This document shows, in pieces, positions 26,005 to 33,719 of a stretch of 64,000 bases of DNA; the stretch's first letter is position 1, and each line of letters opens with the position of its first letter. This DNA comes from Phycisphaeraceae bacterium (lineage in GTDB: Bacteria > Planctomycetota > Phycisphaerae > Phycisphaerales > UBA1924). A program made the translations under genes and the position numbers. The stretch is taken from the NCBI GenBank assembly GCA_023898685.1, contig CP060234.1:3038001-3102000 (forward strand), in the 5' to 3' direction. A model generated the notes under the pieces. It worked only from the letters and a program-made list of their open reading frames with translations. It did no database searches and was not told the DNA's origin.

Positions 26005-29000
26005 GTGGAACAGAACGTGGTGCTCGCGGGCGTCGGCGGACAGGGCATCCTGACGATCGCCCGCGCGATCTCGACCGCCGGGTTGAGGCGTGGGCTGAAC
26101 ATCCGCCAGGCCGAGGTGCACGGGATGAGCCAGCGGGGCGGGGCGGTGCAGTCGCACCTTCGCTTCGCCGACACCGAGCTGTTCAGCGACCTGATCCCGA
26201 TGGGTCAGGCCGACCTCGTGATCGCGGTCGAGCCCCTCGAGTCGCTGCGCTACGTGAGCATGCTCAAGCCCGACGGGCTGATCGTTGCTTCGACCAACGC
26301 CTTCGTGAACATCGGCAACTACCCGCCGATCGAGGAGGTGCTCGAACGCATCGCGGGTCTGGGCCGTCACATCTTGGTCGACGCCGACCGCCTCGCCCGG
26401 GCCGCGGGTTCGGCGCGGGCGGCCAACGTTGTGATGCTGGGCGCCGCCTCCCTGCACCTCGACATGAGCGCCGAGGAGCTCGAGAACGCGGTCGCGTCGA
26501 TGTTCGAGTCAAAGGGAGAGAAGGTCGTGAGCGTCAATCGCCGGGCCTTCCGCTTCGGACGCAACGCCGCCTCAGCCTACCTCGACGGCATCGAGCGGGG
26601 CGGGACAAGCCGGGCCGTGCGTCACTGGATCGAATCGCTCAGCGAGGACCAGCTCGCGGGTGCCGAGCGGCCCGACGCGCCGCCGCTGGACGTCATCGAG
26701 CCGATCGACCGCCTGAGCGGCGCCGAGGCCCACGCCGTCGAGCGGCTGCTGTGGGACGTCTACGAGGACGACCGCAAGCAGCTCTACGAGCACGAGGTCT
26801 ACCAGATCATCCAGCTCGTCGGCGCGATCAGCCCGCCAGACCACCTGTTCGTCCGCGCCGACGAGATCATCACCGAGGCGGGCCTCTCTCGCTTCCAGTC
26901 CGATCGCGTCGTGCTCAAGATCGTCTCGCCCGAGGTGTCGCACAAATCCGACGCCCACGGCATCGTCTTCTGCCGCAACGATCACGAGACGGTCAAGCAG
27001 GAGATCGACCGTCTGCTCAAGCACCACGCCCACCGCGACCGTGTCGACGGCGTGTTGGTTGTCGAGTTCGTGCAGCGGGCCGACACGGGGCTGGGTGGCG
27101 AGCTCTTCGTGGGTGTGCGCGCGACGCGCGAGTTCGGGCCCGTCATCGCCGCGGGGCTGGGTGGGATCGATACCGAATACCTCGCGAAGGCGATGCGCCC
27201 GGGCCTCGCCGTGGCGAAGGCGCTCGCGACGGACATCTCCGCCGAGGACTTCTTTGATCTTTTCACCCACACCGCGGCGTATGACCTGCTCTCGGGGCGG
27301 GCCCGGGGGCACAGCCGTGTGGTGTCCGACGGGGAGCTGCTCCGTTGCTTCCGCGCGTTCATCAGCCTTGCGACGCGGTTCTGCGTCGACCGGGGCATCG
27401 AGGGGCCCGACGTCGCCGAGCTCGAGGTCAACCCGTTCGCCTACCGCCACCAGAGGCTCATCCCTCTCGACGGGCGGGGCCGCCTGCGGACCGCGGTGCC
27501 CAGGCCCTCGCCGCGCCCCAAGGCCCGCGTCCGCAACCTGCTCGAACCTTCATCGATCGCCGTGCTGGGTGTGTCGGGCGAGAACAAGAAGTCGTTCGGG
27601 AGGATCATCCTCAACAACGTGATCGGAGCCGGGTTCGACAAGTCCAGCGTCCGCGTGATCAAGCCGGGAGCCGACGCGATCGACGGCGTGGCTTGCGTGC
27701 CCTCGATCGCCGACCTCGACGAGCCGGTCGATCTGCTCGTCGTCGCGGCCGGGGCGAGCGAACTGCCCGAGATCGTCAATCAGTGCGTCGACAGCGGCAA
27801 GGCCCGCAGCGCGATCCTCATCCCGGGCGGGGCGGGCGAGACCGAGGGCAGCGAGGAGATCGCTCGCCTGCTCAAGGAGGCCGTCAAGAGGGCCCGCGAG
27901 AAGGACGACGGTCCCGTTTTCCTGGGGCCCAACAGCCTGGGGCTTCAGAGCCGCCCGGGGAAGTACGACACGTTCTTCATCCCCGCCGAGAAGCTCGACA
28001 AGCGGTGGGGGGCGCCGCACCGGGGCGTGGCGCTGGTGAGCCAGTCCGGCGCGTTCATTGTTCGGGGGATGAGCAACTTCGAGACGCTCGATCCCGCGTT
28101 CACCGTCTCGATCGGCAACCAGGCCGATCTCACGCTCGCCGACATTGTCAGCGTTGTGGGCGATCGCGACGACATCCACACGATCGGCGTCTACGCCGAG
28201 GGGTTCAACGACCTCGACGGGCTCGACCTGCTGCGCGTGATCGGCCGGCTCACCGAATCTGGCACGACCGTTGTGTTCTACAAGGCGGGCCGGACCGACT
28301 CGGGCCGCGACGCCGCGGCGGGGCACACCGCCTCGGTCGCGGGCGATTACGAGATCTGCGAGGCGGGCGCCGCCCACGCGGGGGCGCTGATCGCCGAGGA
28401 TTTCACGACGTTCAATCAGATGCTCGAGATCGCGACGACGATCCACGACGCGAAAGTCCGGGGCCGGCGCGTCGGGGCGATAGCCAATGCAGGGTGCGAG
28501 ACGGTCGCGATGGCCGACAACGTCGGGACGGTGCGCTACACCGCGCTGCTCCCGGCACCAGAAGAACGGACCCGCGCAGCGATCGAGGCGATGCTCGCCA
28601 GGCACAGGCTGGCCTCGCTCGTCAACGCCCGCAATCCGCTCGACCTGACGCCCATGGCGGGTGAGCAGGCCTACGTCGACGCGGCGAGGATCTTTCTCGA
28701 GGCCGACGAGTACGACGCCGTGATCGTCTCCTGCATCCCGCTCACACCCGCGGTCGCGTCGACGGAGGCGGAGCTGACCAGGGGCTCGGCCCTGGTCGAG
28801 GGTCTGAAGAAGCTCCGAGACGAGTTCGACAAGCCGATCATCACCGTGGTCGACGCGGGGGCACGCTACGAGCCGTTCGTCGCGAGGCTCCGCGAGGCCG
28901 GGTTTGCGGTCATTCGCTCGGCCGACGCTGCGATCCGTGGGTTCGGGCGTGTGCTCGCGAGCCGGGAGCGCGACGATCGCCCGGCTCGGCCGGCGCCGTC

Positions 29001-29043
29001 GCTGATCGAGCCTTCGCCAGCCCAGCACGAAACCGTGGGGTGA
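26005..29043 (+). CDS. fusion: indolepyruvate oxidoreductase beta subunit + ADP-forming acyl-CoA synthetase
   Basis: The product is 1,012 aa. The start is a GTG at 26005, eight bases after CAGGAG; the open frame upstream is not used. Residues about 1-195 are IorB (VVLAGVGGQGILTIARAIS, EVHGMSQRGGAVQSHLRF). Residues about 245-500 are an ATP-grasp domain (the acyl-CoA synthetase beta part: VVLKIVSPEVSHKSDAHGI, GGELFVGVRATREFGPVIA). Residues about 510-990 are the CoA-binding and ligase (alpha) part, with VALVSQSGAFIVRGM and the phospho-histidine loop AGHTASVAGDYE (H774). IOR makes arylacetyl-CoA and reduced ferredoxin; the synthetase would turn arylacetyl-CoA, ADP and Pi into arylacetate and ATP. 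In archaea these are separate enzymes. The fusion in one chain is what I see; the coupling is inferred. Confidence 0.9.
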   Translation: MEQNVVLAGVGGQGILTIARAISTAGLRRGLNIRQAEVHGMSQRGGAVQSHLRFADTELFSDLIPMGQADLVIAVEPLESLRYVSMLKPDGLIVASTNAFVNIGNYPPIEEVLERIAGLGRHILVDADRLARAAGSARAANVVMLGAASLHLDMSAEELENAVASMFESKGEKVVSVNRRAFRFGRNAASAYLDGIERGGTSRAVRHWIESLSEDQLAGAERPDAPPLDVIEPIDRLSGAEAHAVERLLWDVYEDDRKQLYEHEVYQIIQLVGAISPPDHLFVRADEIITEAGLSRFQSDRVVLKIVSPEVSHKSDAHGIVFCRNDHETVKQEIDRLLKHHAHRDRVDGVLVVEFVQRADTGLGGELFVGVRATREFGPVIAAGLGGIDTEYLAKAMRPGLAVAKALATDISAEDFFDLFTHTAAYDLLSGRARGHSRVVSDGELLRCFRAFISLATRFCVDRGIEGPDVAELEVNPFAYRHQRLIPLDGRGRLRTAVPRPSPRPKARVRNLLEPSSIAVLGVSGENKKSFGRIILNNVIGAGFDKSSVRVIKPGADAIDGVACVPSIADLDEPVDLLVVAAGASELPEIVNQCVDSGKARSAILIPGGAGETEGSEEIARLLKEAVKRAREKDDGPVFLGPNSLGLQSRPGKYDTFFIPAEKLDKRWGAPHRGVALVSQSGAFIVRGMSNFETLDPAFTVSIGNQADLTLADIVSVVGDRDDIHTIGVYAEGFNDLDGLDLLRVIGRLTESGTTVVFYKAGRTDSGRDAAAGHTASVAGDYEICEAGAAHAGALIAEDFTTFNQMLEIATTIHDAKVRGRRVGAIANAGCETVAMADNVGTVRYTALLPAPEERTRAAIEAMLARHRLASLVNARNPLDLTPMAGEQAYVDAARIFLEADEYDAVIVSCIPLTPAVASTEAELTRGSALVEGLKKLRDEFDKPIITVVDAGARYEPFVARLREAGFAVIRSADAAIRGFGRVLASRERDDRPARPAPSLIEPSPAQHETVG

Positions 29044-29079
29044 TTCGCGTCGCCCCGAATCTCCAGATGGCTCAACGAG

Positions 29080-29099
29080 ACCCGGGCGCGACCCCGGGT
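29080..29099. terminator. hairpin between convergent genes
   Basis: ACCCGGG (29080-29086) pairs with CCCGGGT (29093-29099) across a 6-base loop in the 81-base gap between the iorB fusion and the DUF1080 gene. No T-tract is present. Confidence 0.35.
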
Positions 29100-29124
29100 G
29101 TTCTCGCCGCCAGAAGCCCCGCCC

Positions 29125-30384
29125 CTACTCGATCGGCGACAGCCTGATGTCCTTGAAGTGGATCTCGGCCCCCTCCGACTGGAGTGCGATCGCCCCGGCC
29201 CGTTCGGGGCACCCTGCTGCCTCGTTCACCTGCTCGCCGTTGACGAACAGCGTGATCTTCCCGCCCTCGCAGACGATCTCATACTCGTTCCATTCGCCCA
29301 CCGGACGCTCGGCCTCGTGGCTCTTCTTGCCGTTCCGCCCGTTGGGCCGGGCCATCTCGATTGTCTCGCCCGAGATATTCCAGAAGTCGCCCGCGTTGCC
29401 CGACTGGAGCTGCGCCTCGATGCAGTTGGGCCAGCACTTGTCCTCACCGATCACCCGGAGGAGCGCGCCCGAGTTGCCCGCCCGATCGGGCATGAAGCGC
29501 CACCGGAGCATGAGGACGTAGTTGTCGAACGTGTCATTGGTCTTGATGTATCCGGCGGGCTGACCCATGCACACGATCTCGCCGTCGCGAACCGTCCAGG
29601 TCGTCGGGCCGTCCCACGCCTGCGTCTGCGTGTACACGTTCCACCCATCGAAGTCCTCGCCATCAAACAGCGTCACCTGATCGGGCAGGGGCTTGTCGAG
29701 CTCACGGACTTTGATGTCCCGGTACCACACGTCGTTCCCGTGGTCCTGGAGCGAGATGTGCCCCCGCGGCTGGAGACCGAATCCCTCATAGCCTGCGAAC
29801 TTGCTCGCGGCGATCTTCTCCTTCCACTCCGGGCTCTTCATGTCGTACTCGACAACCTTCACGCCGTTGAGGAAGTGCTGCACGATCCCGTCGCGGATCC
29901 GGATGCGGGCCTCGTTCCACTCCCCCGCGGGCTTGGTCACCTTGTCGGGAGAGGGGACATAGATGTCGTAGCACGCGGCGACGGAGTGCGTGTCGATCCC
30001 GCCCTCGTGCGTGCCCTCGTCGTCGAGAATCTGGTACTCCGGGCCGGTCTGCCACGGATAGTCGTACTTCTCGCTGGCCCTGTAGATGATGCCGCTGTTG
30101 GCGCCCTTCGAGACCTTGAACTCGATGCTTAGCTCAAAGTCGCCGAACTCGCCGTCGGTGACGATGTCGCCCCCGCCCCCGCCCGCGACGACGTGCAGCG
30201 TCCCATCCTCGATCTTCCACCCCTGCGCCGGCGGCTTCTCTTGGTGATACGACCGCCAGCCGGCCCACGATTCACCGTCGAACAGCATCCGCCAGCCCCC
30301 GGCTTTCTCCGCCGGGGTGAGGCCGGCAAACGAGGTGGTGGCGATGACGGCAAGCGCGATCAGTGTGGAATAGCAGCGTTGCAC
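29125..30384 (-). CDS. secreted protein with two DUF1080 domains (paralogue)
   Basis: The product is 419 aa. A signal peptide (about 1-20: TLIALAVIATTSFA) leads into two DUF1080/PF06439 domains, about 30-225 and 238-415. The first has WRMLFDGESWAGW, SGIIYRASE, GPEYQILDDEG and GEWNEARIRIRDG. The second has VTLFDGEDFDGW, SGALLRV, EAQLQSG and GEWNEYEIVCEGG. It resembles the protein at 15114 in layout but not closely in sequence. It is an extracytoplasmic carbohydrate-related protein; both domains look intact. It converges on the iorB fusion. Confidence 0.85.
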   Translation of the reverse strand: MQRCYSTLIALAVIATTSFAGLTPAEKAGGWRMLFDGESWAGWRSYHQEKPPAQGWKIEDGTLHVVAGGGGGDIVTDGEFGDFELSIEFKVSKGANSGIIYRASEKYDYPWQTGPEYQILDDEGTHEGGIDTHSVAACYDIYVPSPDKVTKPAGEWNEARIRIRDGIVQHFLNGVKVVEYDMKSPEWKEKIAASKFAGYEGFGLQPRGHISLQDHGNDVWYRDIKVRELDKPLPDQVTLFDGEDFDGWNVYTQTQAWDGPTTWTVRDGEIVCMGQPAGYIKTNDTFDNYVLMLRWRFMPDRAGNSGALLRVIGEDKCWPNCIEAQLQSGNAGDFWNISGETIEMARPNGRNGKKSHEAERPVGEWNEYEIVCEGGKITLFVNGEQVNEAAGCPERAGAIALQSEGAEIHFKDIRLSPIE

Positions 30385-30493
30385 GGGCAGGTCTCCGTTC
30401 AGGCGTCCAGATCGATCATCTCACGTTAGCAGCTCCGTCGGGCTCTCGCCCGGGCCCGAAGACGACGTTTGCCGCGAAGCGACCGCTTGGGGA

Positions 30494-31024
30494 TCAGGGC
30501 TCGCCGGTGTCCATCGGGGGCGGCCAATGACCGAGCTGGCCGAGCACGGTCAGGTTGTCCCACGTGATCAGAATCTCAGCGATCTTGCCCTTGTCGATCC
30601 TGAACACACCGCAGAAGTCGAGGTCGACACTCCGGCCGGATGGGGGAAATGGGCCCGTCGCTCCAAGCTGGGTCCCGGTGAAGCGGCCGAAAACACCGAC
30701 CCGGTCGTTCTCGGCCACAAGCTGTTCAACTTCAAGCCGGCCGTCCGGGAATGACAACCACTCCCGGCGAGCGAAAGCGATGAAGTCATCGACGCTGCGC
30801 ACGTCGATGTCCGGCGTGGCCTGGCATCGGCGTCGGAGATCTGGGGCCATCGTGGCCCGGAGCCCATCAACGTCGTGTTCGTTGTACGCCCGGGCGTTCG
30901 CGAGGACCACCTGCTTGTTCTGCTCCAGAAGGTCGCGGCCTGCTGTGGGCGACGCGCAGCCGATGCAGAACAAATACGCGCCCATCACCGAGATAAGGGC
31001 CGCCCAACGTAGATTGAACGCCAT
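30494..31024 (-). CDS. SnoaL-like (NTF2 fold) lipoprotein
   Basis: The product is 176 aa from the ATG at 31024, which has GGGAGG upstream; in-frame codons further up are not used. The N-terminus has a lipoprotein signal with the lipobox FCIGC. The mature part is a SnoaL/NTF2-like cone fold: LLEQNKQVVLANARAYNEHD, SVDDFIAFARREWLSFPDGR, VGVFGRFTGTQLG, and DFCGVFRIDKGKIAEILITWD. This matches the ester-cyclase/SnoaL group, which binds small hydrophobic molecules. An enzymatic role in the envelope is possible but unproven. It lies 55 bases downstream of hmgA on the same strand. Confidence 0.75.
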   Translation of the reverse strand: MAFNLRWAALISVMGAYLFCIGCASPTAGRDLLEQNKQVVLANARAYNEHDVDGLRATMAPDLRRRCQATPDIDVRSVDDFIAFARREWLSFPDGRLEVEQLVAENDRVGVFGRFTGTQLGATGPFPPSGRSVDLDFCGVFRIDKGKIAEILITWDNLTVLGQLGHWPPPMDTGEP

Positions 31025-31079
31025 CGGCTCGCCTCCCGGTTCGATTTCAAGTCGACGATACGACTGATTCCACGCGCAC

Positions 31080-32360
31080 CTAGTCCCATGTATTCGTGAC
31101 TCCGCCACCGTCCTGCTCGGCGGCTCTTCGAACCTCGCCCGGGGCAAAGTGGTCCTGCCGCCAGCTCTCGGGGTAGTGCGGGTCGTCGAGCCCGAGCGCG
31201 AACTTCGTCGGGTAGAGCGGCCGAAACGTGTCGCACATCACCGCGAGCTCGTTCGTCTCCTTTTTGCCCAGGCTCGCCTCGACCGTCCCGGGGTGCGGTC
31301 CGTGCGGGATGCCCTGCGGGTGGAGGCTGACCGAGCCGGACTCGATGCCCCGGCGGGCCTTGTAATTGCCCTCGACGTAGTAGAGCACCTCGTCGGAGTC
31401 GATATTCGAGTGGTTGTAAGGAACCGGGATCGCCTCGGGATGGAAGTCGAGCATTCGCGGGCAGAACGAGCAGATCACGAAGTTGTGCCCCTCGAACGTC
31501 TGGTGGATCGGGGGCGGCATGTGCAGCTGTCCCACGATCGGCGCGAACTCGTCGACGTTGAAGCAGTAGGGGTAGTAGCACCCGTCCCACCCCACGACGT
31601 CGAGCGGGTGGTAGGGATACGTGTAGCGGTGCACCGTGTCCCGAGCCTTGATCCGCACCTCGAATTCGCCCTTTTCATCCATAGTCATGGGCAGCTCGGG
31701 CACGCGGAGATCGCGCTCGCAATAGGGCGCGTGCTCGAGAAACTGGCTCGTCTTATTCGAGACGTACCGCCGGGGCGGCATGAAGTGGCTCGTGTTCATC
31801 GTCTCGAAACGAACGAACTTGCCCAAGGGCATCTGTTCGCGGGCCACACCCACGGGCCGGTCTTCATCCCTGAGCGCGTCAAAGACGATCCTGTAGATGG
31901 TCCCCTTGGGGATGACGATGTAGTCCTTCTTGTGGAACCGGAGGGTGCCGAACATCGTGTGCACGGTGCCCGAGCCGAAGTGGATGAAATAGCACTCGTC
32001 GCCCTGGCCGTTCTTGTAGTGATAGCCCATCTGCTCGGCGGGCACGCCGACACCCATCTCGACGTCCTCGTTGCCCAGGATGACTTTGACTCCCGTGATC
32101 GGGTCGCCCTCGGCGGTCATGGGCTGGGTCTTGAGATGCATCATCCGCATCACGTCGCGGTCGACGAATTCGGTCTTGGTCGCGTAGAGCTTTTCCCACC
32201 CGGAAACCTGGGTCGGCGGGTGGATGTGATACAGCGTGCTGGTCGGGCCGTCGAAGCCCTCGGTGCCGAACACCTCCTCGGAGTACAGCGCCCCGTCCGG
32301 GCGGCGGAACTGGATGTGCCGCTTGCGGGGGATCTCGCCGAGCTTCATGTAGTAGGGCAT
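31080..32360 (-). CDS. hmgA: homogentisate 1,2-dioxygenase
   Basis: The product is 426 aa. It opens the ring of homogentisate with O2 and Fe(II) to give maleylacetoacetate in tyrosine and phenylalanine breakdown. The family pattern is clear: GDECYFIHFGSG and RFHKKDYIVIPKGTIYRI in the N-terminal part. The C-terminal cupin has PIHQTFEGHNFVICSFCPR and YNHSNIDSDEVLYYVEG (iron His and Glu) plus HPQGIPHGPHPG (iron His). GAGGAG lies a few bases before the ATG at 32360. No other tyrosine-pathway gene is adjacent. It is divergent from the secreted protein at 32627 across 266 bases that include the most A+T-rich patch nearby (about 32505-32530). Confidence 0.92.
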   Translation of the reverse strand: MPYYMKLGEIPRKRHIQFRRPDGALYSEEVFGTEGFDGPTSTLYHIHPPTQVSGWEKLYATKTEFVDRDVMRMMHLKTQPMTAEGDPITGVKVILGNEDVEMGVGVPAEQMGYHYKNGQGDECYFIHFGSGTVHTMFGTLRFHKKDYIVIPKGTIYRIVFDALRDEDRPVGVAREQMPLGKFVRFETMNTSHFMPPRRYVSNKTSQFLEHAPYCERDLRVPELPMTMDEKGEFEVRIKARDTVHRYTYPYHPLDVVGWDGCYYPYCFNVDEFAPIVGQLHMPPPIHQTFEGHNFVICSFCPRMLDFHPEAIPVPYNHSNIDSDEVLYYVEGNYKARRGIESGSVSLHPQGIPHGPHPGTVEASLGKKETNELAVMCDTFRPLYPTKFALGLDDPHYPESWRQDHFAPGEVRRAAEQDGGGVTNTWD

Positions 32361-32626
32361 GCGGGTCGCTCCTCGGGCCGACGCGACAGGGACAATGGCC
32401 GCGGCGGCGCTTTCGTATCGCGGACATCCTAGCGGTCGGCGCCTGGATGACCACAGCTCACCGTTTTGGAGAATGTCAGGATGGGCAACGCCATTTGCGG
32501 ACGATATGAACGATTATTACGGCGAAATCCGGGTGCCGAGAGCGATTCTGCTTGCTCGCGCCCTTTGACTCGCCAACATAAGGGTGGCGGGCCCAGGCAC
32601 GCGCCCAAGGAGAGAGACCGCGTCTC

Positions 32627-33058
32627 ATGCGTTCGGCATCCCTGACAATGCTCGCCCTCGCCGTCACCGCTCTCCCGGCGGTCGGGGCCCCGCCGCGCGA
32701 TCTCCATCGCGAGCCCGACGCCTTCGATCGGCTCTTCTCCGGCTTCGTCATCCGAGACTGGATTTCCTTCGCCCGCGACGAGCACGAGCGGCTCGAGAAC
32801 ATGCAGCAGATCGTCAGCCCGCGCTTCGTCTTCGTGATGCGGAACATCGATGCCGGTCCTGCACTGGTGGCGACCACGAGCCACTTGACTGCCTGGGATG
32901 TTCTGTCCTCCTACGAGGGCGTGGGCGTCCTTATCCCCGATCCGGTCCACGGAGAGTGCAGCCGACTCCCATTGATCGGCGTGACCCCAGTGCTGGGTCG
33001 CGTGCGACCCGGCCAACCGGGTGACTGGGCTGCGCGGGCCGCGAGCCTCGTCAACTGA
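32627..33058 (+). CDS. hypothetical secreted protein
   Basis: The product is 143 aa. An N-terminal signal peptide is likely (LTMLALAVTALPAVGA, cleavage near residue 20). The rest is a compact mixed-charge chain with no motif I recognise; HERLENMQQIVSPRFVFVMRN is its most regular stretch. AAGGAGAG precedes the ATG by about 14 bases. Its last eight bases overlap the convergent SIS-isomerase gene. Function unknown. Confidence 0.55.
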   Translation: MRSASLTMLALAVTALPAVGAPPRDLHREPDAFDRLFSGFVIRDWISFARDEHERLENMQQIVSPRFVFVMRNIDAGPALVATTSHLTAWDVLSSYEGVGVLIPDPVHGECSRLPLIGVTPVLGRVRPGQPGDWAARAASLVN

Positions 33059-33647
33059 GAGCGCCGGCCGACGCCAGCAGCCGCCGCTCGATCCCGCCCA
33101 CCAGCGTGTGAAGCGCCAGCATGTGCAGCTCCTGCACGCGGTCGGCCGTCTCGCCCGGAGCGACGATCTCGAGGTCGCAAAGCCCCCTCATCACGCCTCC
33201 GCCCTTTCCGAGCAGCCCGACCGTGAGCACCCCCCGCACGCGGGCGGCCTCGATCGCCCGCAGCATGTTCCGGCTGTTGCCGCTGGTCGACATCACGATC
33301 AGCGCGTCTCCCTGCCGGCCCAGCCCTTCGACCCAGCGCGAGAAGACGTACTCGTAGCCGTAGTCGTTGGCCGTGCACGTGATGTGTCCGGGGTCGATGC
33401 AGGCGATCGCGGCGATCGAGGGCCGGTCGTCGCGGTAGCGGCCTGTCAGTTCCTCGCAGAAGTGCATCGCGTCGGCCGCCGAGCCACCGTTGCCGCACGC
33501 GAGCATCTTGCCGCCCCCGAGCAACCGCTCGGCGAGCGCGTCGGCGATGCGTTCGAGGGCCGCCGCCGTTGCGGGCGTCGAGAAACGCTCGAGCGCGATC
33601 CGCGCGTCGTCCAGTTCACCCGCGATGCCACGGAAGTCGTTGCCCAT
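33051..33647 (-). CDS. gmhA: SIS-domain phosphoheptose isomerase (GmhA-like)
   Basis: The product is 198 aa from the ATG at 33647; a GTG at 33713 is an alternative that would translate through a terminator-like hairpin. The SIS fold shows LACGNGGSAADAMHFCEELTG, STSGNSRNMLRAIEAAR and LTVGLLGKGGG. GmhA converts sedoheptulose 7-phosphate to heptose 7-phosphate for heptose-containing surface glycans. The close relative DiaA, a DnaA-binding protein, shares the fold, but the conserved active-site Glu/His pattern (CEELTGR, QELHMLALH) favours the isomerase. Its start lies only 16 bases after the T-tract of the upstream terminator. Confidence 0.85.
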   Translation of the reverse strand: MGNDFRGIAGELDDARIALERFSTPATAAALERIADALAERLLGGGKMLACGNGGSAADAMHFCEELTGRYRDDRPSIAAIACIDPGHITCTANDYGYEYVFSRWVEGLGRQGDALIVMSTSGNSRNMLRAIEAARVRGVLTVGLLGKGGGVMRGLCDLEIVAPGETADRVQELHMLALHTLVGGIERRLLASAGALS

Positions 33648-33663
33648 GCGCGCAGCGTAAACG

Positions 33664-33688
33664 AAAAACCCCCCGGGCGGCGGGGGGG
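33664..33688 (-). terminator. Rho-independent terminator after the cysteine-repeat protein gene
   Basis: Read on the minus strand, six C (33688-33683) pair with six G (33674-33669) around an 8-base loop, followed by T5 (33668-33664). It lies 31 bases after the stop codon at 33720 and just before gmhA, so it either ends the upstream transcript or attenuates gmhA. Confidence 0.7.
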
Positions 33689-33719
33689 TCGGACGAACCC
33701 GGGATTCAGTCACAGAGGA

